64,000 nucleotides of DNA, taken from NCBI RefSeq assembly GCF_013266755.1, contig NZ_JABRWJ010000014.1, positions 1 through 64,000 on the forward strand, written 5' to 3'. Shown in pieces: positions 43,354-50,378 of the stretch (its first letter is position 1; the number at the start of each line of letters is the position of its first letter). The DNA comes from Pseudaquabacterium terrae (GTDB lineage: Bacteria > Pseudomonadota > Gammaproteobacteria > Burkholderiales > Burkholderiaceae_C). The position numbers were made by a program, and so were the translations under genes. The notes beneath the pieces were generated by a model. That model saw nothing but the letters and a program-made list of their open reading frames with translations. It searched no databases and was not told the origin of the DNA.

Positions 43354-44549
43354 GGGCGTGCGGTTTGTGGAGAGGGGACGTCGGTCGACCAGGTCGTCTG
43401 AAGCATGAACAGCGCGAGGAAGGCCAGCGTGCCGACCGCGGCCGACAGGGCCAGGGCCCCGGCGCCCCACCGGTCGAGCGCCAAACCGAAGAGCCACGGC
43501 GCTAGCGCCTGTGCGACGCGTGCCGGCAGCATCAGCCAGCCTTGCCGGTGGCCATAGCCCTGTGGCCCGAACACGACCAGCGGCAAGGTGCCCTTCGCGA
43601 TCGTCAGGATGCCGTTGCCGGCTCCGTGCAGCACGCCGAAGACCGCCGCAGCGGGTGCACCAAAGAGCGCGAGCGCCAGGACGCCCAACGGATGCAAGGC
43701 CGATGCGATGCGCGCCGACAGCAGCGGATGCACCTTGCGCAGCAAGCCGAATTCGAGCAGCCGAGCCCCGACTTGCGACGGACCGATCAGCGCGCCCACG
43801 ACGACCGCCGTGGCCAGCGTTGCCCCGGCGGCCTGCAGCAAGCGCGGCAGGTGAGCGGCCATCGCCGTGGAGATGAACCATGTCGCCGCGAAGACGAAGG
43901 ACAGGACCACGGCGGCACGCCAGGACGGCTGCTGTGCGGGCGTGCCCGCCGCAGGGCCGGGCTCGTTGGCCGACGGCACACGCTGCGCCGGTGGGCGCGG
44001 GAGCAGCGCATTGAGCGGCAGCCCGAGCACCAGGTGCAGGCCGGCCCAGGCGATGCAGGCTTCGCGCCATCCGAACGCAGCTTCGAGCCAGGTTGACAGC
44101 GGCCAACCCACGGTGCTGGCGAAGCCGGCGATCAGCGTGATCCCGGTGATGCTGTTGCGCGAGTCGCGGCCGTACAGGCGGACCAGCGTCGCGAACGCGG
44201 CCTCGTACAGGCCGCCGCCCATGCCGATGCCGATCACGATCCAGGCCGCAAAGAGGCCGACCGGGCCCTGCGCCGACGCCAGGGCGGCGAGCCCGAGCGC
44301 GAAGACCACGTTGGTGGTCATCAGCACCGGCCGGCCGCCCCAGCGGTCGATGGCGGCACCTGAACGCGGACCGAAGAGCGCCGAGACGACGAGCGCGACG
44401 GAGAAGGCCGCGAAGACGGTCGGCATCGACACGCCGAGCTCGCGTGCCATCGGCGCCGCCAGGATCGCCGGCAGATAGTACGTGGACGCCCAGGACAGCG
44501 TCTGCGCCGTTCCGAGCGCGGCCACCGTGCCTGAACGTCCGAGCGGCAT
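43350..44549 (-). CDS. MFS transporter of the arsenic cluster
   Basis: A 399-residue major facilitator with 12 predicted helices. It starts GTAQTLSWASTYYLPAILAAP and has the loop-2 motif DRWGGRPVLM and a mid-loop rich in Pro/Ala (PPAQRVPSANEPGPAAG). Its position between a flavoprotein and arsN suggests efflux of an arsenical, perhaps an oxidised or organic one, as proposed for other ars-linked MFS proteins. The substrate cannot be read from sequence. It starts 5 bases after the flavoprotein stop. Confidence 0.75.
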   Translation of the reverse strand: MPLGRSGTVAALGTAQTLSWASTYYLPAILAAPMARELGVSMPTVFAAFSVALVVSALFGPRSGAAIDRWGGRPVLMTTNVVFALGLAALASAQGPVGLFAAWIVIGIGMGGGLYEAAFATLVRLYGRDSRNSITGITLIAGFASTVGWPLSTWLEAAFGWREACIAWAGLHLVLGLPLNALLPRPPAQRVPSANEPGPAAGTPAQQPSWRAAVVLSFVFAATWFISTAMAAHLPRLLQAAGATLATAVVVGALIGPSQVGARLLEFGLLRKVHPLLSARIASALHPLGVLALALFGAPAAAVFGVLHGAGNGILTIAKGTLPLVVFGPQGYGHRQGWLMLPARVAQALAPWLFGLALDRWGAGALALSAAVGTLAFLALFMLQTTWSTDVPSPQTARP

Positions 44550-44554
44550 GGTCG

Positions 44555-46045
44555 TCAGTTGCCGCACGCTGCTGCAGCGGCCGTGGGCGATGGCCGACCG
44601 CGGGCTGCACGCTTCGCATCGCCGCAACCGCAGCCGGCTTGGCCTGCTGCCTTCTTCTGCTCGTCCAGCACACAACAGGCCGAGCTGTCGGCCTTCGCCG
44701 GACCGCCGCAGCAGGCACCATCGCCAAGGCCTTCGGTCGTGCTCCCCGCGACGCTGCAGACACCGGTCTCGGGCAGGTCCAGCTCCACGCGGTCTGCCGC
44801 CTCGAGGTCGCCGGCGATCGCAGCAACCACCGAGCGCACCTGCTCGAAGCCGGTGGCCATCAGGAAGGTCGGCGCGCGCCCGTAGCTCTTGACCCCGACG
44901 GTGTAGAGGCCAGGCTCCGGATGCGCCAGCTCGCGGTGCCCGTGCGGGCGCACCGTGCCGCAGCTGTGCAGGTTCGGATCGATCAGCGGCCCGAGCGCTT
45001 CGTTCGACTCCAGCCAGGGATCCAGCTTGACGCGCAGCTCGCCGGTCAGCGACAGATCTGGACGCTGGCCCGTCGCGCAGACGATCTGGTCGATGTCCGA
45101 CACGTGCTGTGGCCGACCGTCGGCATCGACGCCCGCGATCAGGAGCTTGCCACCGTCTTCGCGGATCTCGGTGATGCGCAGCCCGGCGCTGAACTCCAGG
45201 CCGCCGGCATCGCGCAGCCGCCGCAGCGACGAACCCAGCGCGCCGCGCGCGGGCAGTGCGTCGGCATCGCCGCCGCCGAACACGCGCGTGAGGACCGGTG
45301 AGCGCACCGACCAGGCCAGCGTGGTCCGAGTCTCCTGCTTGGCCAACTCGGCCAGCGCGAGCAGCGCGTTCGCGGCCGAATGACCGGCGCCGACGACGAG
45401 CGTCTTCTTGCCGGCGTAGCGGCTGCGCTGGGCGCCCAGCACGTCCGGGATGCCGTAGAAGATGCGGTCGCTTGCGGCGCGCTCGCCGACCGCTGCCAGG
45501 CCGCTGGCGCCCACCGGGTTCGGCGTGTTCCAGGTGCCGGTCGCATCGATGACGGCCCTCGCACGCAGCTCCAGGACCTGGCCGTCGCGCTCGGCACGGA
45601 TGACGAAGGGCGCGCGCTCGCGGCCGGCGCTCTTCACCTTGTCGAATCCCTCCCGCGACACGGAGATCACCCGTGTGCGCAGGTGCAGCACGCTGGCCAC
45701 CTGCGGCAGTTCGGCGAAGGGCTGCAGGACCCGGGCCGCCACCTCGCCCGCGAGCGGCAGCGCGTCCGGATCGGGCGCCGTCCAGCCCGTGGGCCCGAGC
45801 AGCCTGGCCATCGTGGGGTCGATGTTGTATTGCCACGGCGAGAACAGGCGCACGTGGCCATAGTCGAGCAGGTTGGCGCCGACGCGATCACCCCCTTCGA
45901 GGATGAAGTACGGCAGCCCGCGCTCGATCAGCTTGGCTGCCGCGGCCAGGCCGACGGGGCCAGCGCCGAGGACCGCGATCGGCAGCGCGTCGATGCCGAG
46001 GGCCAGCGTTTGCTGGCGCGGCGTGGTGGTGGGGTTCAGCGACAT
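44555..46045 (-). CDS. FAD-dependent oxidoreductase with cysteine-rich tail
   Basis: A 496-residue flavoprotein of the NAD(P)-binding monooxygenase type, probably the ArsO kind found in arsenic clusters. FAD motif VLGAGPVGLAAAAKL is near residues 25-39, NAD(P) motif LVVGAGHSAANALLAL is in the middle, and an ATGQRPDLS stretch precedes the end of the FAD domain. Oddity: the last 60 residues form a tail with at least eight cysteines (CCGG, CCVLDE, CGCGD, ACG-N end) that looks made to bind soft metals or metalloids. Its start overlaps the MarR gene by 10 bases. Confidence 0.8.
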   Translation of the reverse strand: MSLNPTTTPRQQTLALGIDALPIAVLGAGPVGLAAAAKLIERGLPYFILEGGDRVGANLLDYGHVRLFSPWQYNIDPTMARLLGPTGWTAPDPDALPLAGEVAARVLQPFAELPQVASVLHLRTRVISVSREGFDKVKSAGRERAPFVIRAERDGQVLELRARAVIDATGTWNTPNPVGASGLAAVGERAASDRIFYGIPDVLGAQRSRYAGKKTLVVGAGHSAANALLALAELAKQETRTTLAWSVRSPVLTRVFGGGDADALPARGALGSSLRRLRDAGGLEFSAGLRITEIREDGGKLLIAGVDADGRPQHVSDIDQIVCATGQRPDLSLTGELRVKLDPWLESNEALGPLIDPNLHSCGTVRPHGHRELAHPEPGLYTVGVKSYGRAPTFLMATGFEQVRSVVAAIAGDLEAADRVELDLPETGVCSVAGSTTEGLGDGACCGGPAKADSSACCVLDEQKKAAGQAGCGCGDAKRAARGRPSPTAAAAACGN

Positions 46046-46524
46046 GTCGCGGTGTCCTTTCTCGGCCCGGTCGGAAGGCAGCAGTTGGCTGCCGTGTCGT
46101 CGCGCAGGGCCTTCATCAACAGCAGGAGGGAGCGCTCGACGTCCGCCCGTTCGCGCGCGTTCAGCGAGCCCAGCAGGTGGTCGGCGTGCTCGTCGAGCGT
46201 CCGATTCAGTTCGAGGATCGTTCGCTCACCTTCGGCGGTGAGCGTCACGAGCCAGCTCCTTGCGTCGGCGGGGTTGGGCTCCTTGGTGACCAGTCCACGC
46301 TCGACCATCGCGTCGACCGCCCGCGACACCCAGCTCTTTTCCAGGCAGACCCGCGTGCCCAGCTCGGACAGCGGCAGCGGGCCGGCGCGGCCGAGCTCGC
46401 TCAGCAGGTGGCATTGCGTATTGGTCGTTCGGCAGCAATCGGCCACCACGCGCTGGGCGCGCGTGTACATGCGGGCCACTTCGCGCAACAGTGCGCCGGC
46501 AGCGGCGGTCGGGGCAGGGGTCAT
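46036..46524 (-). CDS. MarR-family regulator with cysteine cluster
   Basis: A 162-residue winged-helix protein of the MarR family: LPLSELGTRVCLEKSWVSRAVDAMVERG is the recognition helix region (about residues 50-77), with the wing at ARSWLVTLTAEG. Extra cysteines are C30, C31, C38 (CCRTTNTQC) and C60, plus CC near the C-terminus. Such a cluster is not standard in MarR and suggests metalloid or thiol sensing. It is first gene of the second arm (MarR, flavoprotein, MFS, arsN). Two palindromes in front are likely its operators. Confidence 0.8.
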   Translation of the reverse strand: MTPAPTAAAGALLREVARMYTRAQRVVADCCRTTNTQCHLLSELGRAGPLPLSELGTRVCLEKSWVSRAVDAMVERGLVTKEPNPADARSWLVTLTAEGERTILELNRTLDEHADHLLGSLNARERADVERSLLLLMKALRDDTAANCCLPTGPRKDTATCR

Positions 46525-46533
46525 GAGGTTGTG

Positions 46534-46593
46534 GATAGCAACTATCGGCTCGCATTCTGGGTGGCCTCGGTTTAGGTTGTCAATAGCATCTAT
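46534..46593. promoter_or_regulatory. two copies of a palindrome before the MarR gene
   Basis: ATAGCAACTAT (46535-46545) and ATAGCATCTAT (46583-46593) are near-identical ATAG-N3-CTAT palindromes. Each is preceded by TTGT (TTGTGG and TTGTCA), and their starts are 48 bases apart. They lie between the MarR start codon and the aquaporin stop codon, the second one overlapping that stop. Duplicated operators for autoregulation by the MarR protein are the simplest reading. Confidence 0.65.
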
Positions 46594-47258
46594 CTGGACG
46601 CAGAGAACGGGGCCTCGGCCCCGAACACCCGGTCCACGACGACCGCCAGACCGGCACCGGCAAACTGCGCCGCGACGAACGCCGGCACGCTCGCCGGCGC
46701 AATGCCCGCGAAGCTGTCGCTGAACATGCGGCCGAACGCGGCCGCGGGATTGGCGAACGAGGTCGACGCAGTGAACCAGTAGGCGGCGCCGATGTACGCG
46801 GCCACCATGGCCGCCACGCGCGACGCCGGCGCGCGCAGGATGACCAGCAGCAGCCCGAAGGTGGCCACCGCTTCGGCGATCCATTGCCCCCATCCGCTGC
46901 GAACCTTGGCGGACCACTGCAGGATGCCGAGGTCGAACATCGCGTGCGCCAGCCAGGCACCGAGCATCGCGCCCAGCAGCTGCACCAGGACGTAGGGAAT
47001 CAGTGCCGATCGCGGCAGCGCCCCACGCGCGGCCATGACCAGCGACACCGCCGGGTTGAAGTGTGCGCCGCTCAAGGGCCCGAACACCTCGATCAGGATG
47101 TAGAGGCCACCCACCGTGGCCAGCGTGTTGGCCAGCAGCGCGATGGCGACGTTGCCGCCCGCCAGGCGCTCGCCCATGATGCCGGAGCCGATCACGACCG
47201 CCAGCAGCAGCGCCGTGCCGAGCATTTCGGCCAATAGGCGACGCGGCAGATCCAGCAT
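46590..47258 (-). CDS. aqpS: aquaporin-family channel (AqpS-like)
   Basis: A 222-residue MIP-family channel with six helices and both NPA boxes (residues 68-70 in GAHFNPAVS and 170-172 in SFANPAAAFGR, the last giving the conserved pore arginine). It sits 2 bases after arsC. In Sinorhizobium, AqpS lets arsenite made by ArsC leave the cell down its gradient, replacing an active ArsB pump. No arsB or acr3 is present in this cluster, which fits that model. Confidence 0.88.
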   Translation of the reverse strand: MLDLPRRLLAEMLGTALLLAVVIGSGIMGERLAGGNVAIALLANTLATVGGLYILIEVFGPLSGAHFNPAVSLVMAARGALPRSALIPYVLVQLLGAMLGAWLAHAMFDLGILQWSAKVRSGWGQWIAEAVATFGLLLVILRAPASRVAAMVAAYIGAAYWFTASTSFANPAAAFGRMFSDSFAGIAPASVPAFVAAQFAGAGLAVVVDRVFGAEAPFSASR

Positions 47259-47260
47259 GT

Positions 47261-47755
47261 TCAGTTCCGTCCGATCTCGGCGAGCGCGGACTGCAGCTCG
47301 GCATTGCTCATCTGCGCCAGCGGCAGTTGCAGCAGCTGCAGCATGCGGTACCCGATGGCCTGGCGCGTCAGCTCGAACGCCATGCGCTTGGCCTCGTCGC
47401 CACCGGGCGTGTTGGACGGGTCGGGATAGCCCCAGTGCAGCTTGACCGGGCTGCCCGGCCAGTGCGGGCACTGCTCGGCGGCCGCGCTGTCGCACACCGT
47501 GATCACGATGCGCATCTCGGGCGCATCCTTTGCGGTGAACGTGTCCCAGCTCTTGCTGCGGTAGCCCTGGGTGTCGACACCGGCCTGCTCGAGCGCCTCG
47601 AGTGCGAAGGGATTGAGCCGACCACTCGGGGCACTGCCGGCGCTGTGGGCCCGAACGTCCTTGCCCAGGCGCGCTGCCCAGTGGTTCAGCATGCCTTCGC
47701 TCAGCACGCTGCGCGCGGAGTTGTGGGTGCAGAGGATGAGAACGTTGGTCGTCAT
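47261..47755 (-). CDS. arsC: arsenate reductase, low-molecular-weight PTPase type
   Basis: A 164-residue reductase converting arsenate to arsenite. The phosphatase-like loop C9-THNSA-R15 is at the N-terminus, with D111 in the DP motif (YPDPSN). C88 and C96 (VCDSAAAEQC) are candidate resolving cysteines, so thioredoxin is the probable donor. It is followed closely by the aquaporin gene and preceded by the membrane hydroxylase gene with 2 bases between. Confidence 0.92.
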   Translation of the reverse strand: MTTNVLILCTHNSARSVLSEGMLNHWAARLGKDVRAHSAGSAPSGRLNPFALEALEQAGVDTQGYRSKSWDTFTAKDAPEMRIVITVCDSAAAEQCPHWPGSPVKLHWGYPDPSNTPGGDEAKRMAFELTRQAIGYRMLQLLQLPLAQMSNAELQSALAEIGRN

Positions 47756-47757
47756 GG

Positions 47758-48633
47758 TCAGGCGCGGCAGCAGGCCGGTTGCCAGGCGCCGATCAGTTGG
47801 CGCCAATAGGAGGCACGGGCCGGGAAGCCGTGGCCCTCGCCGAAGAGGCCGATGCGCTCGGGCCGGCCGCGGCCGCTCGGACCGCGGTAGGTGCCGAACA
47901 CGTGGTCCCACAGCACCAGCGCGCTGCCGTAGTTCGCGTTGGCCTCGTGCGGCTGCGTGGAGTGGTGCCAGCGATGAACTTCGTTGGTGCTCAGGATCCC
48001 ATTGAGCCAGCCGCTCTTCAGATCGATGTTGGCGTGCTGCAGCATCAGCAACGGCTGCGTCAACGCGGTGGCGCCCAGCAGCACGACCTCCGGCGCACCG
48101 GCCAGCCACAGCGGCAGCAGACTGACCACGGTGTTGAGCACGTGGTTCAGCGGATGGAGACGGAAGTTGTTGAGCCAGTACAGCCGCTCGCTGCCATGGT
48201 GCAGCGCATGCAGCTGCCACAGCACCGGATGCTCGTGGTGCGCGCGGTGCATCCAGTACTTCGCGAACTCGATCCACAGGACCGCGGCCGTGATCTGCAG
48301 CGCCAGGGGCCAGTCGCCCAAAGCCCAGGGCGTCGCGCGCTCGCCCAGCAGCGCGATGGCAGCGATCGGCAAAACGGCCTTCAGCAGCGGATCGACCGCG
48401 CCGATCAGCAGCGCGGCGCTGGTGGCGTCGGTGGCGGTGTCGCCGCGCGCCCTGCTCCATCCGGCATCGAAGGGTGCCAGGCGCTCCAGCGCGATGCCGG
48501 CGGCCAGGATGGCCAGGCTCCAGCCCAGCACCACGGCTTCGAGCGGCCAACCCAGCAGGTGCCCCAGAGCGAACGAGATACCGCCGCCGGCGACGGCCAG
48601 CAGGTAGAGGTGGCGGGTCAGGAAGCGGACCAT
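47758..48633 (-). CDS. sterol desaturase/fatty acid hydroxylase-family protein
   Basis: A 291-residue membrane di-iron protein. Histidine clusters HRAHH, HALHHGS and HRWHH are the metal-binding signature of the family, between about four helices. The protein ends in CC, like several others in this cluster. The ATG at 48633 is used; an in-frame GTG at 48642 is possible. What a lipid or alkyl hydroxylase does in an arsenic operon is unknown: it could act on arsenolipids or arsenosugar precursors, or on membrane lipids. It lies between arsI and arsC. Confidence 0.82.
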   Translation of the reverse strand: MVRFLTRHLYLLAVAGGGISFALGHLLGWPLEAVVLGWSLAILAAGIALERLAPFDAGWSRARGDTATDATSAALLIGAVDPLLKAVLPIAAIALLGERATPWALGDWPLALQITAAVLWIEFAKYWMHRAHHEHPVLWQLHALHHGSERLYWLNNFRLHPLNHVLNTVVSLLPLWLAGAPEVVLLGATALTQPLLMLQHANIDLKSGWLNGILSTNEVHRWHHSTQPHEANANYGSALVLWDHVFGTYRGPSGRGRPERIGLFGEGHGFPARASYWRQLIGAWQPACCRA

Positions 48634-48643
48634 GGCAAGCACT

Positions 48644-49156
48644 TCAGCAGCAAGACGAACCGCTCTGCGCAGCGTTGACGGCGATGCCGATCGGCTTGCC
48701 GCGGGTTACCGGCCCGGTGGCAGGCGCGCAGCAGGCGTTGGCCTCGGACGCGAGCGGTGCCGCGGCCGCCGCGCCGCCCTTCTCGCTGAAGACCGGGATG
48801 TTGCCCAGCGTATGGAAGTGCTCCCAGGCAATGCCTTGCGGATCGGTGACCCAGTGCTTCTCGCTGCGCGCGTAGCAGCAGGTGGTCTCACCCTCGTCCT
48901 CGAGCGCGATCTGCGCCGCAGCGGCGCGCGCCTTCAGCTCGGCCAGTTCCTCGGCCGTGTCGGTCTGGATGCCGAGGTGGTCGACACCGAGCGCACCCCC
49001 TCTCGTCGAGATGGCGAAGTTGATGCGTGGATCCTCGAGCATCCACTTCGCGTAGTCGGCTTCGACGCGAGTGGGCTCGGTGCCGAAGAGCTGCGAGTAG
49101 AAGCCGATGCTCGCGGCGAGATCCTGAACATGCGCGTGGACATGGAAGCGCTTCAT
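48644..49156 (-). CDS. arsI: ArsI/CadI-type VOC protein
   Basis: A 170-residue VOC-fold protein. ArsI is a C-As lyase that demethylates trivalent methylarsenicals. The expected residues are visible: H5/H7, H60 and E112 for iron, and the vicinal pair C93-C94 (ETTCCYAR) that binds the arsenical. The C-terminal tail has further cysteines (NACCAP, SSCC end). The CadI name applies to close relatives induced by cadmium, so the substrate is not fully certain. It is second gene after arsR, 37 bases away. Confidence 0.85.
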   Translation of the reverse strand: MKRFHVHAHVQDLAASIGFYSQLFGTEPTRVEADYAKWMLEDPRINFAISTRGGALGVDHLGIQTDTAEELAELKARAAAAQIALEDEGETTCCYARSEKHWVTDPQGIAWEHFHTLGNIPVFSEKGGAAAAAPLASEANACCAPATGPVTRGKPIGIAVNAAQSGSSCC

Positions 49157-49193
49157 GCGGTGCTCCGTTGGTTGATCGGGTCGAGGGGGGGAG

Positions 49194-49523
49194 TCAGCAG
49201 CAGGACGACCGGGTCGCGGTACGTTCCACCGCACAAGCTGCGCCCTGGCAGCAGTTCTCGGTGAGGTAGCGCAGCAGCGCGTTCATCTGGTCATAGGCCG
49301 CGCGGTAGATGATGTGGCGGCTGGCACGTTCCTGCGTCACCAGGCCTGCGTTGCTCAATTCCTTCAGGTGGAATGACAGCGAGTTCTGGGGCACGCCGAG
49401 GGCCTCGGCCATCGTGCCGGGCGTCAGCCCTTCGTCGCCGGCGACGACGAGGGCGCGGAAGACCTGCAGACGCACCGGTTGCGCCAGGGCGGCGAGCGCA
49501 CGAACGACAATGTGTTCATCCAT
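49194..49523 (-). CDS. arsR: ArsR-family arsenite-responsive repressor
   Basis: A 109-residue winged-helix repressor. The DNA-binding region includes LGVPQNSLSFHLKELSNAGLV. The arsenite site is probably C91, C92 and C97 (ENCCQGAAC) near the C-terminus, as in the Acidithiobacillus-type ArsR rather than the CxC form of E. coli. It ends in another CC pair. First gene of the cluster, with a strong palindrome right at its start. Confidence 0.92.
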   Translation of the reverse strand: MDEHIVVRALAALAQPVRLQVFRALVVAGDEGLTPGTMAEALGVPQNSLSFHLKELSNAGLVTQERASRHIIYRAAYDQMNALLRYLTENCCQGAACAVERTATRSSCC

Positions 49524-49543
49524 AGTTCAAGAATACTCGAACT
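49524..49543. promoter_or_regulatory. candidate ArsR operator
   Basis: AGTTCAAG-aata-CTCGAACT is an inverted repeat with 8-base arms and one mismatch, directly upstream of the arsR start codon. Size, position and near-symmetry are typical of ArsR operators, and it would control the leftward arsR-arsI-hydroxylase-arsC-aquaporin transcript. Confidence 0.7.
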
Positions 49544-49623
49544 GTTGGCTGAATGCAAGTCGCGTCGAGCGCCGGGCGCGACGCTCCTGGTGCGTGCCAC
49601 GAACGGCGACTTCGTCGGGCCCC

Positions 49624-49647
49624 AGCCGGCGGGAATTGAACCCGGCT
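49624..49647 (-). terminator. hairpin after the WCSxEPPP protein gene
   Basis: AGCCGG and CCGGCT arms with a GGG/CCC extension around AATTGAA lie about 19 bases after the stop of the leftward repeat-protein gene. No T-run follows, so termination is only possible. On the minus strand it also reads like a tRNA or tmRNA T-arm (GGGTTCAATTCCC), but no complete RNA fits around it. Confidence 0.35.
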
Positions 49648-49665
49648 GCAGGGGCTTCCGCCGGT

Positions 49666-50307
49666 TCAGTGCAATTCAGCGATCGCGCGGGCCTCATTGG
49701 CCGCACCCTGCGGCGGCGGCTCGAACGAGCACCAGGCCGCGGCGCTCCGCGGCGGCGGCTCGACGGAACACCAGGCGGCGCTCTTCGGCGGCGGCTCGAC
49801 GGAGCACCAGGCCGCGGCCTGCGGCGGCGGCTCGAAGGAGCACCATGCCGCTTTCAGCTGCGGCGGCGGCTCCACCGAGCACCACGCCGCATCGCGCTTG
49901 GCGGCGCCCATCGGCTCGCCGAACTCCTTCAGGTGCAGCTGCTGCATCTTCTCGAAGGCGTCCTGCAGCACCTGCTCGTCACCGTCCCCGCGCAGGCCGA
50001 GGTACGGGAAGTGGTGCAGGAAGTAGCCGAAGATCACTTCGCAATCGTCCGCGTACTTGCGCGTGTCGAGGATGTGCATGTGCCAGAAGCGGTCGACGTC
50101 CTGCTCCGGCGCCAGCTGCATGTCGGGGTATTTCGCGTGCAGGATCAGGTAGCGCTTGTAGGCCACTTCCATCTGGTCGGCATACGCCTCGGACCAGCCA
50201 TAGCCGTCGTCGCCGCGCGTGGCCTTGAACTTGATCATGCTCAGGTCCAGCGCCTGGATCGCAGCGACCGTCTGTTCCGGCGTTCTGCCGGGGGATGAGA
50301 GTGTCAT
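49666..50307 (-). CDS. GRDP-like protein with five WCSxEPPP repeats
   Basis: A 213-residue protein. Residues 1-135 resemble the glycine-rich-domain-containing-protein-like family: MIKFKATRGDDGYGW, then QDVDRFWHMHILDTRKYADD and FGYFLHHFPYLG, with several His/Asp that could hold a metal. Residues 139-201 are five tandem copies of AWCS(V/F)EPPP(Q/K/R) spaced by 2-4 residues. Each copy has one Trp, one Cys, one Glu and three Pro. No signal peptide is present. AGGAG precedes the ATG at 50307. The tail could be a multi-core peptide precursor, a metal-binding tail or a binding array. No modifying enzyme gene is adjacent. Function unknown. Confidence 0.75.
   Translation of the reverse strand: MTLSSPGRTPEQTVAAIQALDLSMIKFKATRGDDGYGWSEAYADQMEVAYKRYLILHAKYPDMQLAPEQDVDRFWHMHILDTRKYADDCEVIFGYFLHHFPYLGLRGDGDEQVLQDAFEKMQQLHLKEFGEPMGAAKRDAAWCSVEPPPQLKAAWCSFEPPPQAAAWCSVEPPPKSAAWCSVEPPPRSAAAWCSFEPPPQGAANEARAIAELH
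49705..49890 (-). repeat. tandem repeat coding for WCSxEPPP units
   Basis: About 186 bases made of five units of roughly 36-39 bases, each with the core GGCGGCGGCTCG on the plus strand, inside the preceding gene. Unit length varies by whole codons (2 to 4 spacer residues), and the variants keep Trp, Cys, Glu and Pro while changing Val/Phe and Gln/Lys/Arg. That pattern suggests selection on the peptide rather than recent copying alone. Confidence 0.8.
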
Positions 50308-50378
50308 GAACGAATGCTCCTGGGTGTTGCGGAAGGGCCCTTTTGGGACCCGGGACATGCCAAGGGATCGCCGCCGCT

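Noticed and set aside
49600-49660. A T-arm-like sequence (GGGTTCAATTCCC on the minus strand) that looks like the 3' end of a tRNA or tmRNA
   Set aside because: Only four of five stem pairs fit, no CCA or acceptor partner is found, and the upstream sequence is the coding end of the repeat-protein gene. It is better read as a simple hairpin.
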